Below are positions 13,024 through 23,260 of a DNA stretch of 64,000 bases, in pieces (the first letter of the stretch is position 1; each line of letters begins with the position of its first letter). Made by a program: the position numbers and the translations under genes. The notes under the pieces are model-generated. The model ran no database searches and had not been told where the DNA came from. It saw only the letters and a list, made by a program, of their open reading frames with translations. The stretch comes from Gymnogyps californianus. Taxonomy: Eukaryota; Chordata; Aves; Accipitriformes; Cathartidae. The DNA is taken from NCBI RefSeq assembly GCF_018139145.2, contig NC_059474.1, forward strand, positions 42,240,344 through 42,304,343, in the 5' to 3' direction.

Positions 13024-13635
13024 TGTCTTGGTGTCAGCTGGGATAGAGTTAATTTTCTTCTTAGTAGCTGGTATAGTGCTGTGTTTTGGATTTAGTGTGA
13101 GAATAATGTTGATAACACTCTGATGTCTTAGTTGTTGCTAAGTAGCGCTTATCTTAAGCCAAGGAGTTTTCAGTTTCCCATGCTCTGCCAGCAAGCAGGT
13201 GTGCAAGAAGCTGGGAGGGAGCATAGCCGGGGCAGCTGACCTGAACTAGCCAAAGGGATATTCCATACCATAGAATATCATGCTCCTTATATAAACTGGG
13301 GGAGTTGGCCAGGAGGGGCGGATTGCTGCTCAGGCATCGGTCAGCAGGTGGTGAGCAATTGCATTGTGCATCACTGTTTTTTTTTTTCCCTTGAGTTTTA
13401 TTTCTTTTTTTTTCCTTTTTTTTATTTGTTATATTCCTTTTCATTACAATTATTATTATATTTCATTATTATTATTGTTAGTATTATATTTTACTTTAGT
13501 TATTTAACTGTTCTTATCTCAACCAATGATTTTTACCTTTTTTCCCCTATTCTCCTCCCCATCCCACTGGGAGGGGGGAGGAGTGAGCGAGTGGCCACAT
13601 TGTGCTTGGTTGCTGGCTGGGGTTAAACCATGACA
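13024..13635 (+). mobile_element. 5' LTR, family B (612 bp)
   Basis: A complete LTR beginning TGTCTTGG and ending CCATGACA. The U3 region carries a kappa-B-like GGGATATTCC at 13255-13264 and a TATA box TATATAAA at 13288-13295. A T-rich, ATT-rich low-complexity stretch (13377-13500) and a U5 region follow. The usual ATTAAA polyadenylation signal of this family, seen at 59080 in another copy, reads ATTTAA here. A 96-codon minus frame and a 92-codon plus frame across it are by-products of the simple sequence. It is homologous to the LTRs at 58617 and 62671. Confidence 0.92.
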
Positions 13636-13643
13636 GTCCTTTT

Positions 13644-13661
13644 TGGCACCCAACATGGGGC
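13644..13661 (+). other. Primer binding site, tRNA-Lys type
   Basis: The 18 bases TGGCACCCAACATGGGGC lie 8 bp after the 5' LTR. They match the primer binding site complementary to the 3' end of tRNA-Lys1,2 except at two positions. Both differences are G-to-A changes in CpG context, the expected decay of methylated germline DNA. This confirms the element is retroviral and plus-oriented. Lys1,2 priming is familiar from betaretroviruses and related class II ERVs. Confidence 0.85.
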
Positions 13662-14021
13662 TTGAAGGGTTCGAGATAATGACAGTTTGATCTGAATGTG
13701 CTAGATGATTGAATTTATAGCTGTTATTGCTGTTTAGCTGTTAATTGGCAAGCTCCTGTGCTTGCCATGGGGCGTGCTTGCTTTACTGTATATTAAAGTC
13801 TAGTGCTCGTTAGTGGCTGCTGTTTGCTTTCGCTGCTTGCTGTACTGCTTATCGTCTTATTCTGCTGTGCCTGGGGACGTTTTGTAACAGCAATGGTGAT
13901 GCACCCGGGGTGGCAGATGGCCAGAGCATCGCTGCTGTTTCTGTGCTGCTGGACTGGACAGGCTGGAACTCCAGTGTGACCTTGAGTTGAAGGGACTGTG
14001 ACCTGTGGATGAGTCACATGG

Positions 14022-14605
14022 GAGCAGGACACCCTGAAGCATCTGTGGCCGTGAATAAGTCCACGCCAGAGCAGGTACATCTCAAAGTGTCTGTGGCTGT
14101 GTTTATGTCTGTGCCACAGCAGGTATAGCTCTGAAGGGATTGTGGCTCAAGGATAAGTACACACTGGAGATGGTACACCTCGAAGCATCTGTGGCTGTAG
14201 ATAAGTCCATGCTGCAGCAGGTACATCTTGAAGCATCAGTGGCTGTGCATGAGGTCATGCTGGAGCACCTCAAAGCATATGGCCATGGATAAGCCTACAA
14301 CAGAGCAGGTACAGCCCTGGAGGGACTGCAGCCATGGGTAAGGCCATGTTGGAGGAGGTTTACTTCTGAAGGGACTGTGGCTGTGGGTAAGGTCATGCTG
14401 GAGCAGGTATATCTCTGAAGGCATTGTCGCCCATGGAGAAGGCCATGCTGGAACAGGTTCACCTCAAAGCGACTGTAGCTGTGGATAGGTCTATGCCACA
14501 GCAGGTATACCCCTGAAGAGACTGTGGCTCATAGATAAGGCTCCACTTGGAGCAGGTACTCCCCTAAGGGACTGCAGTCTGTGGATAAGTCCAAGCTGGA
14601 GCAGG
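14022..14605 (+). repeat. Leader minisatellite, ~48-bp units
   Basis: Thirteen occurrences of a GAGCAGG-like anchor lie at 14022, 14069, 14117, 14167, 14215, 14263, 14303, 14352, 14401, 14451, 14499, 14550 and 14599. Spacings run from 40 to 51 bp and average 48.1. A typical unit continues with GTACACCTC, GAAG, a CTGTGGC core and a TAAGTCCATGCTG end. A divergent unit precedes the first anchor. The 48-bp period is a multiple of three, so repeated 16-residue patterns appear in several frames, but stop codons interrupt them. Similar units occur inside the family C LTRs (35969-36390 and 43883-44304). Its role in the retrovirus is unknown. Confidence 0.88.
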
Positions 14606-14873
14606 GGCAAGGGCAGGAGTTCATTGCAATGTTAAATCCGATGATCTGGTCCAAAGGAACCAGGGAAGGAGATTGTAATGGAAATACCTTTAAATTGTTG
14701 TAACCCATGATCTGAGTTGCATGTTATAGGAATTATTATAGCAGGAATCACCTGAACCAACGGAAGACAAGCCTTACAAGAAGCAGTGCAAGTACAACAG
14801 TGACCCCACCTGAACTGGCTTTGGTGCCCAATAACTCCACGCAACACAACCCACCTCAGACTAAATCCACTAA
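14606..14873 (+). other. Unassigned ERV internal sequence
   Basis: This sequence lies between the leader array and the inverted U3 fragment. I could not assign it to gag, pol or env. All three forward frames contain stops, while the minus strand has a 71-codon frame without recognised motifs. Near its right edge the motif ACTAAATCC occurs at about 14860 and again at about 14882. The second occurrence is inside the inverted U3, which hints at a microhomology-assisted template switch. Confidence 0.5.
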
Positions 14874-14954
14874 ATTCTCATACTAAATCCAAAACACAGC
14901 ACTGTACCAGCTACGAAGAAGAAAATTAACTCTATCCCAGCCGAAACCAAGACA
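14874..14954 (-). mobile_element. Inverted U3 terminus, family B LTR fragment
   Basis: Read on the minus strand, this is bases 1-81 of the family B LTR. It matches the element's own 5' LTR at 76 of 81 positions and ends exactly at the TG terminus next to the AAGTG duplication. It stops well before the TATA box, so it has no promoter of its own. A normal 3' end would be a U5 terminus. Confidence 0.9.
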
Positions 14955-14959
14955 AAGTG

Positions 14960-16978
14960 ACATATGTTCAGTTTAACTAGGTTTCAGATTAATAGAATTG
15001 CACTCTTGCAGTTTAACACACAAAATTATTTCCATGCGTTAAAACCTGAGACTTCAATACCCTGCAGCAGAAGGAGGAGGAGAAATCAGTGTAATGTTCA
15101 TTTGACTTAATCATATGTGGCTTTGTCACCAGATCCCCAAGACCCTCACAATTGTAACATTTTCTAATGTGATGGGACATTTTCTTCTCTTCCACAGGCC
15201 AGCTGGATGAGTGGTAGATCTTTGTGGGGAGTTTGGAATCAGCTATTGCCTTCACACCACTGATCCTGATACTGAGGTTCAAACAGTAATGGACTGTGTT
15301 TTTAAATTCAGAAGTCTAAGTGGAACTTCATGGGACTAAATTTAGTGCTCTGGGTCTCTAGTTCCAATACCACTGAAAGGTAAAATCATTTTTGTAAGAT
15401 GATACTTTAGAGCTCATTTTAGGTGTAACCCCTTGGTTTTATTTGCAGAAAAATCCTATAATTAACTATAAAGCCCGACATGGTTGCATATCTTTCCCTT
15501 CACACTTAAAAGAACATAGTGAACGGTTAATCGTGCAGCCTCACTGATAAGTAGGTTTTTCATTAACATCTGTGAATGGGCATGATAATAGAGCAAAACA
15601 AGACCCCAAAAATTCCTTGACTGTATTTAGAAAGTGCATAACATAAAACAACAACAACAAAAAAAGTTCTCCAAACTGACCCTGAAAATAGAAGCTAATT
15701 CTTAATGCGCCTGTTTGACAAGTACTGCGTGACTGTTCTGGCAGGCTTACAGAATGCTTAGAAATGAAGAGGGGGGTGGGGCTGGAAAGGAAGCTCATTA
15801 ATTAGCATTTTTAGTATCTCAGATGCAAAGGACAGCATAGACTTGCAAACAGCATTACTATGGTATCTCTAGTGCAAAATGAGATGCGGGAAGAGAAAAG
15901 GGGAATGTAGAAGAGTCCTTCTGTACAAACCTTGTTAAGGAAATAAATAGATGACAGTGTATGAAAATCAAGTCAATCTACTTTCTCTCATGAATGTTCA
16001 CTTCACCTATTAAGCCCCCAGTCCTCGTGTTCCCCAGGCCTCTCTAACATTAAAATTGAGGAGTCATGTATGTTAAGGAGCAGGTTGCAGTATAGCATTT
16101 TCCCTAACCCCTGCTCCAGGCGTCTGTATTAGTAGCTGAATGACATCTAGTTTTATACAGTGCAGCCACATTGCTCTAACCTGAGCGCAGGCTGTCTTGC
16201 AGATCTTACTGGCCTTTGCAAATACAGTACTAGAACCCTTTCAGGGTCCCAGATTTTCTGCATGACATTGATCATTTGATGTTGCTGCAGGGACAGAAGA
16301 AATATACAGTGGCAATTCTGGGCTGGGTGTACCTCTCCCTGGCTTCTGCAAGTAGGAGCGCTTTTTGGCTCCTGCATCCAAATTTTCCCCTACAGCATCA
16401 TAAGCACAATCCTGTAGTCCAACAGCTTGTGCACAAGACACAATTGGGAGTAAAACACAGTTCTGTACAGACCTAATCTTAGTATCAGATTTTGACCTCA
16501 TAGAGGTGACTTTATTTTTCCCAGAATTTGTTATGTACTAGGATAAAGGGAAACCAGAGTTAAATCCAAATTAATTTTTGTTGTTGTAAGAACTCCCTCA
16601 TTGTTTCTAATAACAAAAATTAAATATTTCCAGAGATGAGTAACTGTCACTGAATATGATCCTAGCCCTTTCAAGGCATAAAAATATTTCACTGATATAC
16701 ACTATTTAAACCATTGTTGAATGTAGTATACCCTCTAATGCAAACATTAAACCAAAGACTTAATACCTTTCTTATGTAATAACAACTTATCAGAAAAGCT
16801 ATTAGAATAACTACTGTTGAACTTTTGCTCTCAATATGTAGAAGATAAATTTTCACATTATTAAAACAAAGACCTAACGGTGTAATCGCTTCAGAGCCTC
16901 TATGTTGCGACCATAAATTTATGACTGCAGTACTGCTCCTGCAGTTTATCTGTGGTATCATGTAGAAATAGAACCTTA
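14960..16978. other. AT-rich non-coding stretch
   Basis: No gene was recognised. An A-rich (CAA)n-like tract lies near 15649-15665. Open frames of 66-90 codons on both strands (for example minus 15013-15282 and minus 16689-16961) show no family signature. Confidence 0.6.
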
Positions 16979-17066
16979 TATAGACATTGATAGTGTATGT
17001 GCACTATGAATTGCTAGATATATGTAACTAATAATGTGTTATGCACACATACTATCAGTGTCTATA
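16979..17066. other. 88-nt imperfect hairpin
   Basis: Arms 16979-17004 and 17041-17066 are inverted repeats. The reverse complement of the left arm equals the right arm at 22 of 26 positions. As plus-strand RNA, two of the four differences become G-U wobbles, leaving two mismatches and a 36-nt loop. Size and shape fit a pre-microRNA or a tiny hairpin transposon. I recognise no known microRNA seed. A second short palindrome (TATACTCGTATA) follows just downstream. Confidence 0.55.
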
Positions 17067-20000
17067 CAGTAGATATACTCGTATAGAGATAAATATTAGG
17101 AATAAAAATGGTTTCATACCTACTTGAAAGCCAGCACTCTTTCTCCTAAAGACCTATTATATAGTGTCAGACTAGACAGTAGTGAGAAATGAGATAATGA
17201 TGGTAAGATGAAAACGCCAAATAGTGAAAGACAGTCCTAAAAGTAATTTTGGTGTTTTATCAGTGCAACTGCCGAAAGTGTGAATATTTTTTAAAAGGCT
17301 GTACAGCATGAAAAAAAATCCACAAAATGCCAGATGTGTGAACAGAAAATAACTGAATGCAATTTGGAAATTCTTCATAACATATATGCCTTGTGGGTCT
17401 TCTTTCTAGAAATTGAACATTCTTGTAGATTTTGCAATTATGGCATTAAAATGCATTCAGAGATGACGTCCAGCATTCTTAGCATTGTTACATATACACA
17501 GGTCAATACATTCATAATTAGAGAAGTGTAAAATTGCTCAAATGAAGAGTGTCTGATTAGTGATTGTAGTCTTTACACAAAATCCAACAAAAAAAGTTTA
17601 GTATGAACAAGATGTAAGTGAACAAGCTTAGTGGCTTCATTATGGAGGATATAGCTTTGGCTATGCTGAAACAGAAAGTGTCATCTAAAAAGATGCTCGG
17701 TACTAGAAAACTTCCATATTGAGATACTGCACTTGTTAAACACTTTTTACATCAGGACAAAGATATTCTACAGTCTTTATGTGATGTCACAGAGAAAATT
17801 TACCAACACTTATTACAACTGCAGAAAGGGTATCACTAACACTAGGAAGGAAGACATCTGAATCAGGACTTGGCTGGAGTTTTCCAACATTCCAAGTCCA
17901 AAATTGTAAGCATTAAAATCTACTCAAATTCCATCTTATAAAGCAGTTTAATTACACTGTCTTCTAAAGAAGTTTTTGATCTTAAAGTTTCTTACATAGG
18001 TCCTAGTTATGAAAAAAAATATTTCACTGCTCAGCACTTACGTTCAGTCTGTTTAAGAGCCACAAAACACACATTCTTCCAGTAAATCCCCCGAAGAGCT
18101 CCATTCGACAGTCTTAAATTTTGCCTTTTATGTTTTAAAGGATGGGTCTTGCAACAAAAAGAATTGGTAGCAATCACTTGTTTTCGGAACAGTCATGATG
18201 CCATTGCTAAACCCCCTTGCACAGAGCCTACGTGCTAGTCACTGACAAAATGGGGGGAAACGTTCAGTTCTCCACTGCACCTTTCTTACCTCCCAGCACA
18301 GCACCTTCCAAACATGTGGCCCTCAGGCAGGACACATCGGTGGGGAAAAGATGATTCTAACAATAGATATCAGAAATACAATCAGACCTGATGAAATTAA
18401 AATACCTAACTTGCATTATCAACCTCCTAATCCAATTTTCTTTTTAACAAACATTACAATTCTGATAGATACCAATGTTTACGTGTAAGTTTTTAAAAAT
18501 ACCTTGCTTAAGAATAGCATCTCTCTGAAAACTTCAATTCTACTCTTTCAGGTGGTTTGTTTGTTTTTAAAGAAACAGCTTGCTCTAGAGAACCTAACTT
18601 TTAACTGCTTCAATTCCTTTGTTAAGCCTCTCTTTAGAATACAGTACTGGGGATCGACTGTCTTCTGTCCTTGGAGACCCAGAGTAAGAGCTGGGAACCA
18701 GCTTCTCATTATACAGCAAAAGTAAGATGAAATTTCACGGAGGGAAAAAAAAAAATAGGAAACTACAAAGGGAGAAATAATCAGAAGCTGGTAGAAAAAT
18801 ATAATAACCTTACAATACATTGTTTAGGTCTAGAAAAAAATAATCATTTTACAGAAAATTTAGACATTTCTCTCATAACCTATACCAGGCTGCATAAGAA
18901 AGGGCAAACTGTTATTATTTTAGAAATGATATATGCAATAATATATATTCTATTATTTGTTATATTGACATATTATTATTTTACTATACTTATTTTTTTT
19001 TTGTTAGAAATGGAAGGCATTTTCTAAAAACTTGCCTTTTTTTTTTTTTTATCCTCAGGTTCTTACATATATAAATAGAAATGATCAGATTTCAAGTAAC
19101 TAACGCCCTTGTAAGTGTGAGAAGAGAAACATGTGAGAAGCAAAAATAAGCTTTTAAAAAAATCTTTACCTTTTCTACTTTTCATAAGCCAATGAATTAA
19201 GGGAGTAAAAAAATATATCTGCGGGGGGATAGTAAAGAGCCTCACAATATAAGTATGTAAGATTTCAGTTATTTCTGAGGAGAAGATTTTTTTTTTTATT
19301 CTAAATAAAAAACAAACCCCATTTTTTTTAAATTATCCCTTGCATATATTGCCCTATGAAACTATGAAACAGTTTCCAGAAAATATTTTTAAATAACTTT
19401 ATTTTTGAAGGTCAAAATGCTTATGAAAATATCTTGTGTACAAAAAATACTGTGTTTCATAATAAAAGAATATTACTATAGCGACAATTCAAGTTGTTAT
19501 GGTAACTGGGTCTGTAAAAAGGGTAAACGAGCTTAGAAAATGTTTAGGTATTTTTCTCTGTAGAATTTTTATATAAAGTTTTTCTATTAGAATTCTTTAG
19601 AAATAATTCAGAGGATAAAGTACAGAACAAAAGAACTACAAAGAATTAGATGGAGTCATCATTATTGTTCTGAATTATAAACACCTATAATGTTTACACT
19701 CTTTATATGTTAATGGATATGTAACATTTGTATACTGTGAAAGAAAAGGGAGAACAAGCTCAGCGAGACATCCAGTTTCCCATTCATTCAAATTTTTAAA
19801 AATTGCCAACCCCCCCCCCCCCAAAACCCAAGAAGAAAAAAGATCAGTCACATTTCAGGCAATTAGAATAGCGATTTGATTAACAGCGTTATTTAGAGCT
19901 CATCAGAATTAGCAACTCAGTTGAATCATATTGTTCTGCAGGCTAAATGTAGCTGTTGTGTACACACAGGAAACAAGGGTAGGTGTCCGGGACAAAGGGA

Positions 20001-20399
20001 GTTAACATCTGCCTAGTGCAATCACTGTTTCAGCCTACGTTTGCCCACACAGAGCCCAGGGGTGGAACTGTACTCGTAGGGGCTACTAGTAAAGAGTGGA
20101 AGTGGGTGCTAGCAGGCTCTGGCGAGATGAGAGAGGGAAGTCGTGCACTTGTTGACCATACAGACAGGAGGCTCAGAGCAGTAATACGCCTTCCCAAGAA
20201 GCTTTGTCCTTTGTCATTGTCTCAACAAAGAGAGCATGGTTGGAATACAACACATTGATGCTTTTGAGTCACTGACTGCTTCCTGGTCCTAGCCAAATCT
20301 CTTGTGCTGCTGACCGATGTAAAACAGGCCTTATTAGTGCTGAATATATAGTGCTCTGCTGAAAACAGCAACTCTATTCCTTACTCTGTTGGTTCTCAG
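17067..20399. other. AT-rich non-coding stretch with simple tracts
   Basis: No gene was recognised. There is a T run of 14 at 19037-19050 and a C run of 13 at 19810-19822. The 91-codon plus frame at 19983-20258 lies in a somewhat GC-richer patch but has no known domain. Confidence 0.6.
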
Positions 20400-20517
20400 C
20401 AATGGTTTGATTGAGGTTTCAGGCTTCCCAGGAAGTAATTTCCATGCTGAGAGCCAATCTGCCAAATACCAGGTGAAAAAACCCTATACTTATGAAACTG
20501 TGGCAATAAAACCTCCT
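20400..20517 (+). other. Possible exon-like segment
   Basis: A pyrimidine-rich run ending TTCTCAG precedes position 20400, and a strong donor-like GTGAGT begins at 20518. The 118 bases between are open in one frame, which continues to 20571. The translation contains charged and proline residues and is not recognised as any family. It could be a single coding or non-coding exon of a gene that spans the window, or coincidence, since such motif pairs occur often by chance. Confidence 0.15.
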
Positions 20518-23099
20518 GTGAGTGTCCAAAAAAACACGAGAAAAGGAAAGAGAAATAGTAGAAATACCTAGAATATTATACTCTGTTTTACATACTGGAG
20601 TTATTCAACTGATGGTCACTGATTTTGACCTAAGATCATACCTGATTCTGACTATTATGATGAAACCAATCTGGGAGACTTTCAGCATGGAGGAATTTAA
20701 TCAAAAGACGGAAGAGCAATAGAATATTTTGCTAAAGATACGTATTACACTTTCCATCTGTTATTTTATTATTCTATGGATGTTTAAAAAAATTTAGTTT
20801 TCTAATTTCATTTCTAATTCAAACATCCTGGAGAAACAAGGAATCACTTTTAATTGTTGGGCTATAGGTGAGATCCAGGATATTTTTATATAGCTAATTT
20901 ATACTGGAAAAAATAGCTACTTTGGAAAACAGAGGTTTTGATCATTAAAAGTCCAAAAACTGGGCCTGAGCTGTATTTGCAAATCTGGAGAAAGCTATGA
21001 AAATGTATTCTGGCACCTCATCCAAAGGTAAAGCAATTATGGATTGAATGCACTTGTTATGAAAACCCAGGACCTTAGCTCAACGAAGAAGCATCTCCAT
21101 TTGGAACTAGAGAATACTGTGAGATGACAGAGCTTATTAAATACTACTCTGTAATTAGTACAGTATTTGAAGTATTACCCAGTCAAGTCTTGAACTACAC
21201 CAGACACCTCCACTGCCAGGTCATCAGTAAACAGAAAAAGCTCTTTTAATTTGGGGAAAATATCAGAATAACAGACACCAAATATAATTTCTGGACACAC
21301 AAAGAGGGGGTTTGGTAGACACATGGAGATTCCAGTGTTGATATATCTACAACGGGTGCTGCCAGTGGGAAGTAACCTGAATCCCATCACTTGAAATACT
21401 TGAGTCATTTAGAACTAAAAAAACCTAAAATAGATAGCATACTGAAAATTTTTTGCAAAACAAGTAACAAGTTTTGTATGAACAAAAGATAACTAAATAA
21501 AATCTACCATGGTATGTCTTTTCCATCTCTACTCTTCATGATTCTATGCAGCTGCTATGTGAAGTGTTTAAACAGTAAACTTTAGACATTAGAAAGTAAA
21601 ATAATTATTCTGTGTGTAAAACTCATTTTAGAGAACAGTGGAAGGTGTCATTATATAATATCTCAGCTACTGTACGTTGCAAGAAATACTGCTATTTATA
21701 AAACTTGGAGAAATACTTTATAATTAATACTATAACTAATTAATTTTACTTTTATACTTGTGAAGTGTTTGCAGGTAGGAACGTCTGCAGACACAGAAGC
21801 TTATCACTCTATTTATAGCATTCTGTAAACTAGAATAGTCCCAGAAAACAAATATCTGTTATTACTGAATTAATTTTCAAAAAATTGCTTGAAATATTTG
21901 GAGAGCAGTAAGAACATCACTAATGCATGAAAAAATAAGTGCATTCTGCATTTATTGATCTAAATTTTCTCTGTTTTAATACCAGAATATTCCTGCAGAT
22001 AAACTTGCTGTATACGTAGAATTTACTGGAACAGTTTCAGAGATGAAACAGTTCTCGTCTGATCCAGAATGGCATGGTTAATGCCTTTACAACATTATTC
22101 TCTTTTTCAAGATGGCCGTATTGATTATTCCTTCACTGGGGTGAAGCTGCCCCAGTGCAGATGATGCTTTTAAGACCATTTATCATAATCCAAGACTTAT
22201 TCATCTCTTTGGAAAACATTTGGGTATCTGGTAAAGAGACTTAAAATAAAACAGGTAAGTTATGAGAGTACGATGTTGTGAAACAGCATATATTCTCTTG
22301 TATGATACAGAAACTACAAGTATTTTCTCTAGGAAGAATCATGGCAACAGTCATTACAGTATTGTTTCCTCCATAAACAGAAACATGAAATTAAATGCAG
22401 TGGTTTTCTTGGACACTTATTCATTCTTTTTTTTTGGTTATTTATTACCAAATTCAATAAAAATTCCACCAAAAAAGGCATATGGAATGAGATCCTAAAA
22501 TAGCGATTCAAGTGTTAATATTATTTTTCTATTAACAAAAGTGATAAATTATACTTCTGTAAATTTTTATTCATTACTTTCTGAAAATGTTCTTCATGTA
22601 TATTTTAATCTCCCATCCACTAGGCCATTGTAATCTGTTCTGTAAATTGGATATTTGACTGATTAAAATTCACTATATTTGAACCAAGTCACAGTTATGA
22701 TGTAACTCTCCTGATAAAATTATATTTATTTGTGAATAAGGCAAAGTCCTCATCTACGTGTGTATCAAAAGCTTCCTATTTAAAGAAAAAAAGAAGTTAG
22801 ATCTAAGTAAGATTATATTTAATTTTCTTCAGCCAATGAAATAATCTACGAACTAGTCTGCTATGCACTACAGCTAAATATTCAGATTATTTAGAATCTC
22901 TATTATTCCCTTCCTGGTCTATTTTTATGTATACACAGAGTACTTCAGCTCAAAAATGCAAATATATGCAGTGCTATTTTACTGTTCTGAAACCTCTGTT
23001 TATATATTCCAAGCGAGCTGGAACTTTTTCAAGAACCTTCATTATCTTAGACATTTTGAGAATATTTTGAAAGCTTGAATAAATTGCCTAACCACCAAA
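20518..23099. other. AT-rich non-coding stretch
   Basis: No gene or known repeat was recognised. Short open frames (60-78 codons) around 20522, 21175 and 22262 have no motifs. Confidence 0.6.
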
Positions 23100-23260
23100 T
23101 GCCTAGGGCAGCTAGGCAGTGTCTGAAGACTTAGTGAATTGAGTGACTCTTAAATTAGACATTTGCATGGTTATTTTTAATTAATCACCATATAAAATGT
23201 AATTAGCATGCACCACTTATCATTTGAATAGCAGTTGGCAAATTTTATTTTGTAAATTCT
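23100..23260. other. Motif-dense candidate conserved non-coding element
   Basis: This patch holds an exact POU octamer ATTTGCAT at 23161-23168, followed by homeodomain-type cores TTAATTAATCA (from about 23178) and TAATTAGCAT (about 23200). Clusters of octamer and TAAT cores are common in vertebrate developmental enhancers. Conservation cannot be judged from one sequence, and AT-rich DNA yields TAAT cores by chance. Confidence 0.2.

Larger units (their letters stand above)
13024..14954 (+). mobile_element. Internally deleted ERV with inverted U3 ends
   Basis: This element of about 1.93 kb is bounded by the 5-bp duplication AAGTG, at 13019-13023 and again at 14955-14959. In order it has a full family B LTR (13024-13635), a tRNA-Lys-type primer binding site (13644-13661), a leader with a ~48-bp tandem array (14022-14605), about 270 bp of unassigned internal sequence, and then the first 81 bp of an LTR in inverted orientation (14874-14954). 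There is no gag, pol or env frame and no second direct LTR. Both termini begin TGTCTTGG, carrying a T at position 5 where the other family B copies have C, so both ends probably derive from one parent. The exact termini and intact target duplication argue that integrase joined two U3 ends, rather than that a normal provirus was inverted later. Confidence 0.85.
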
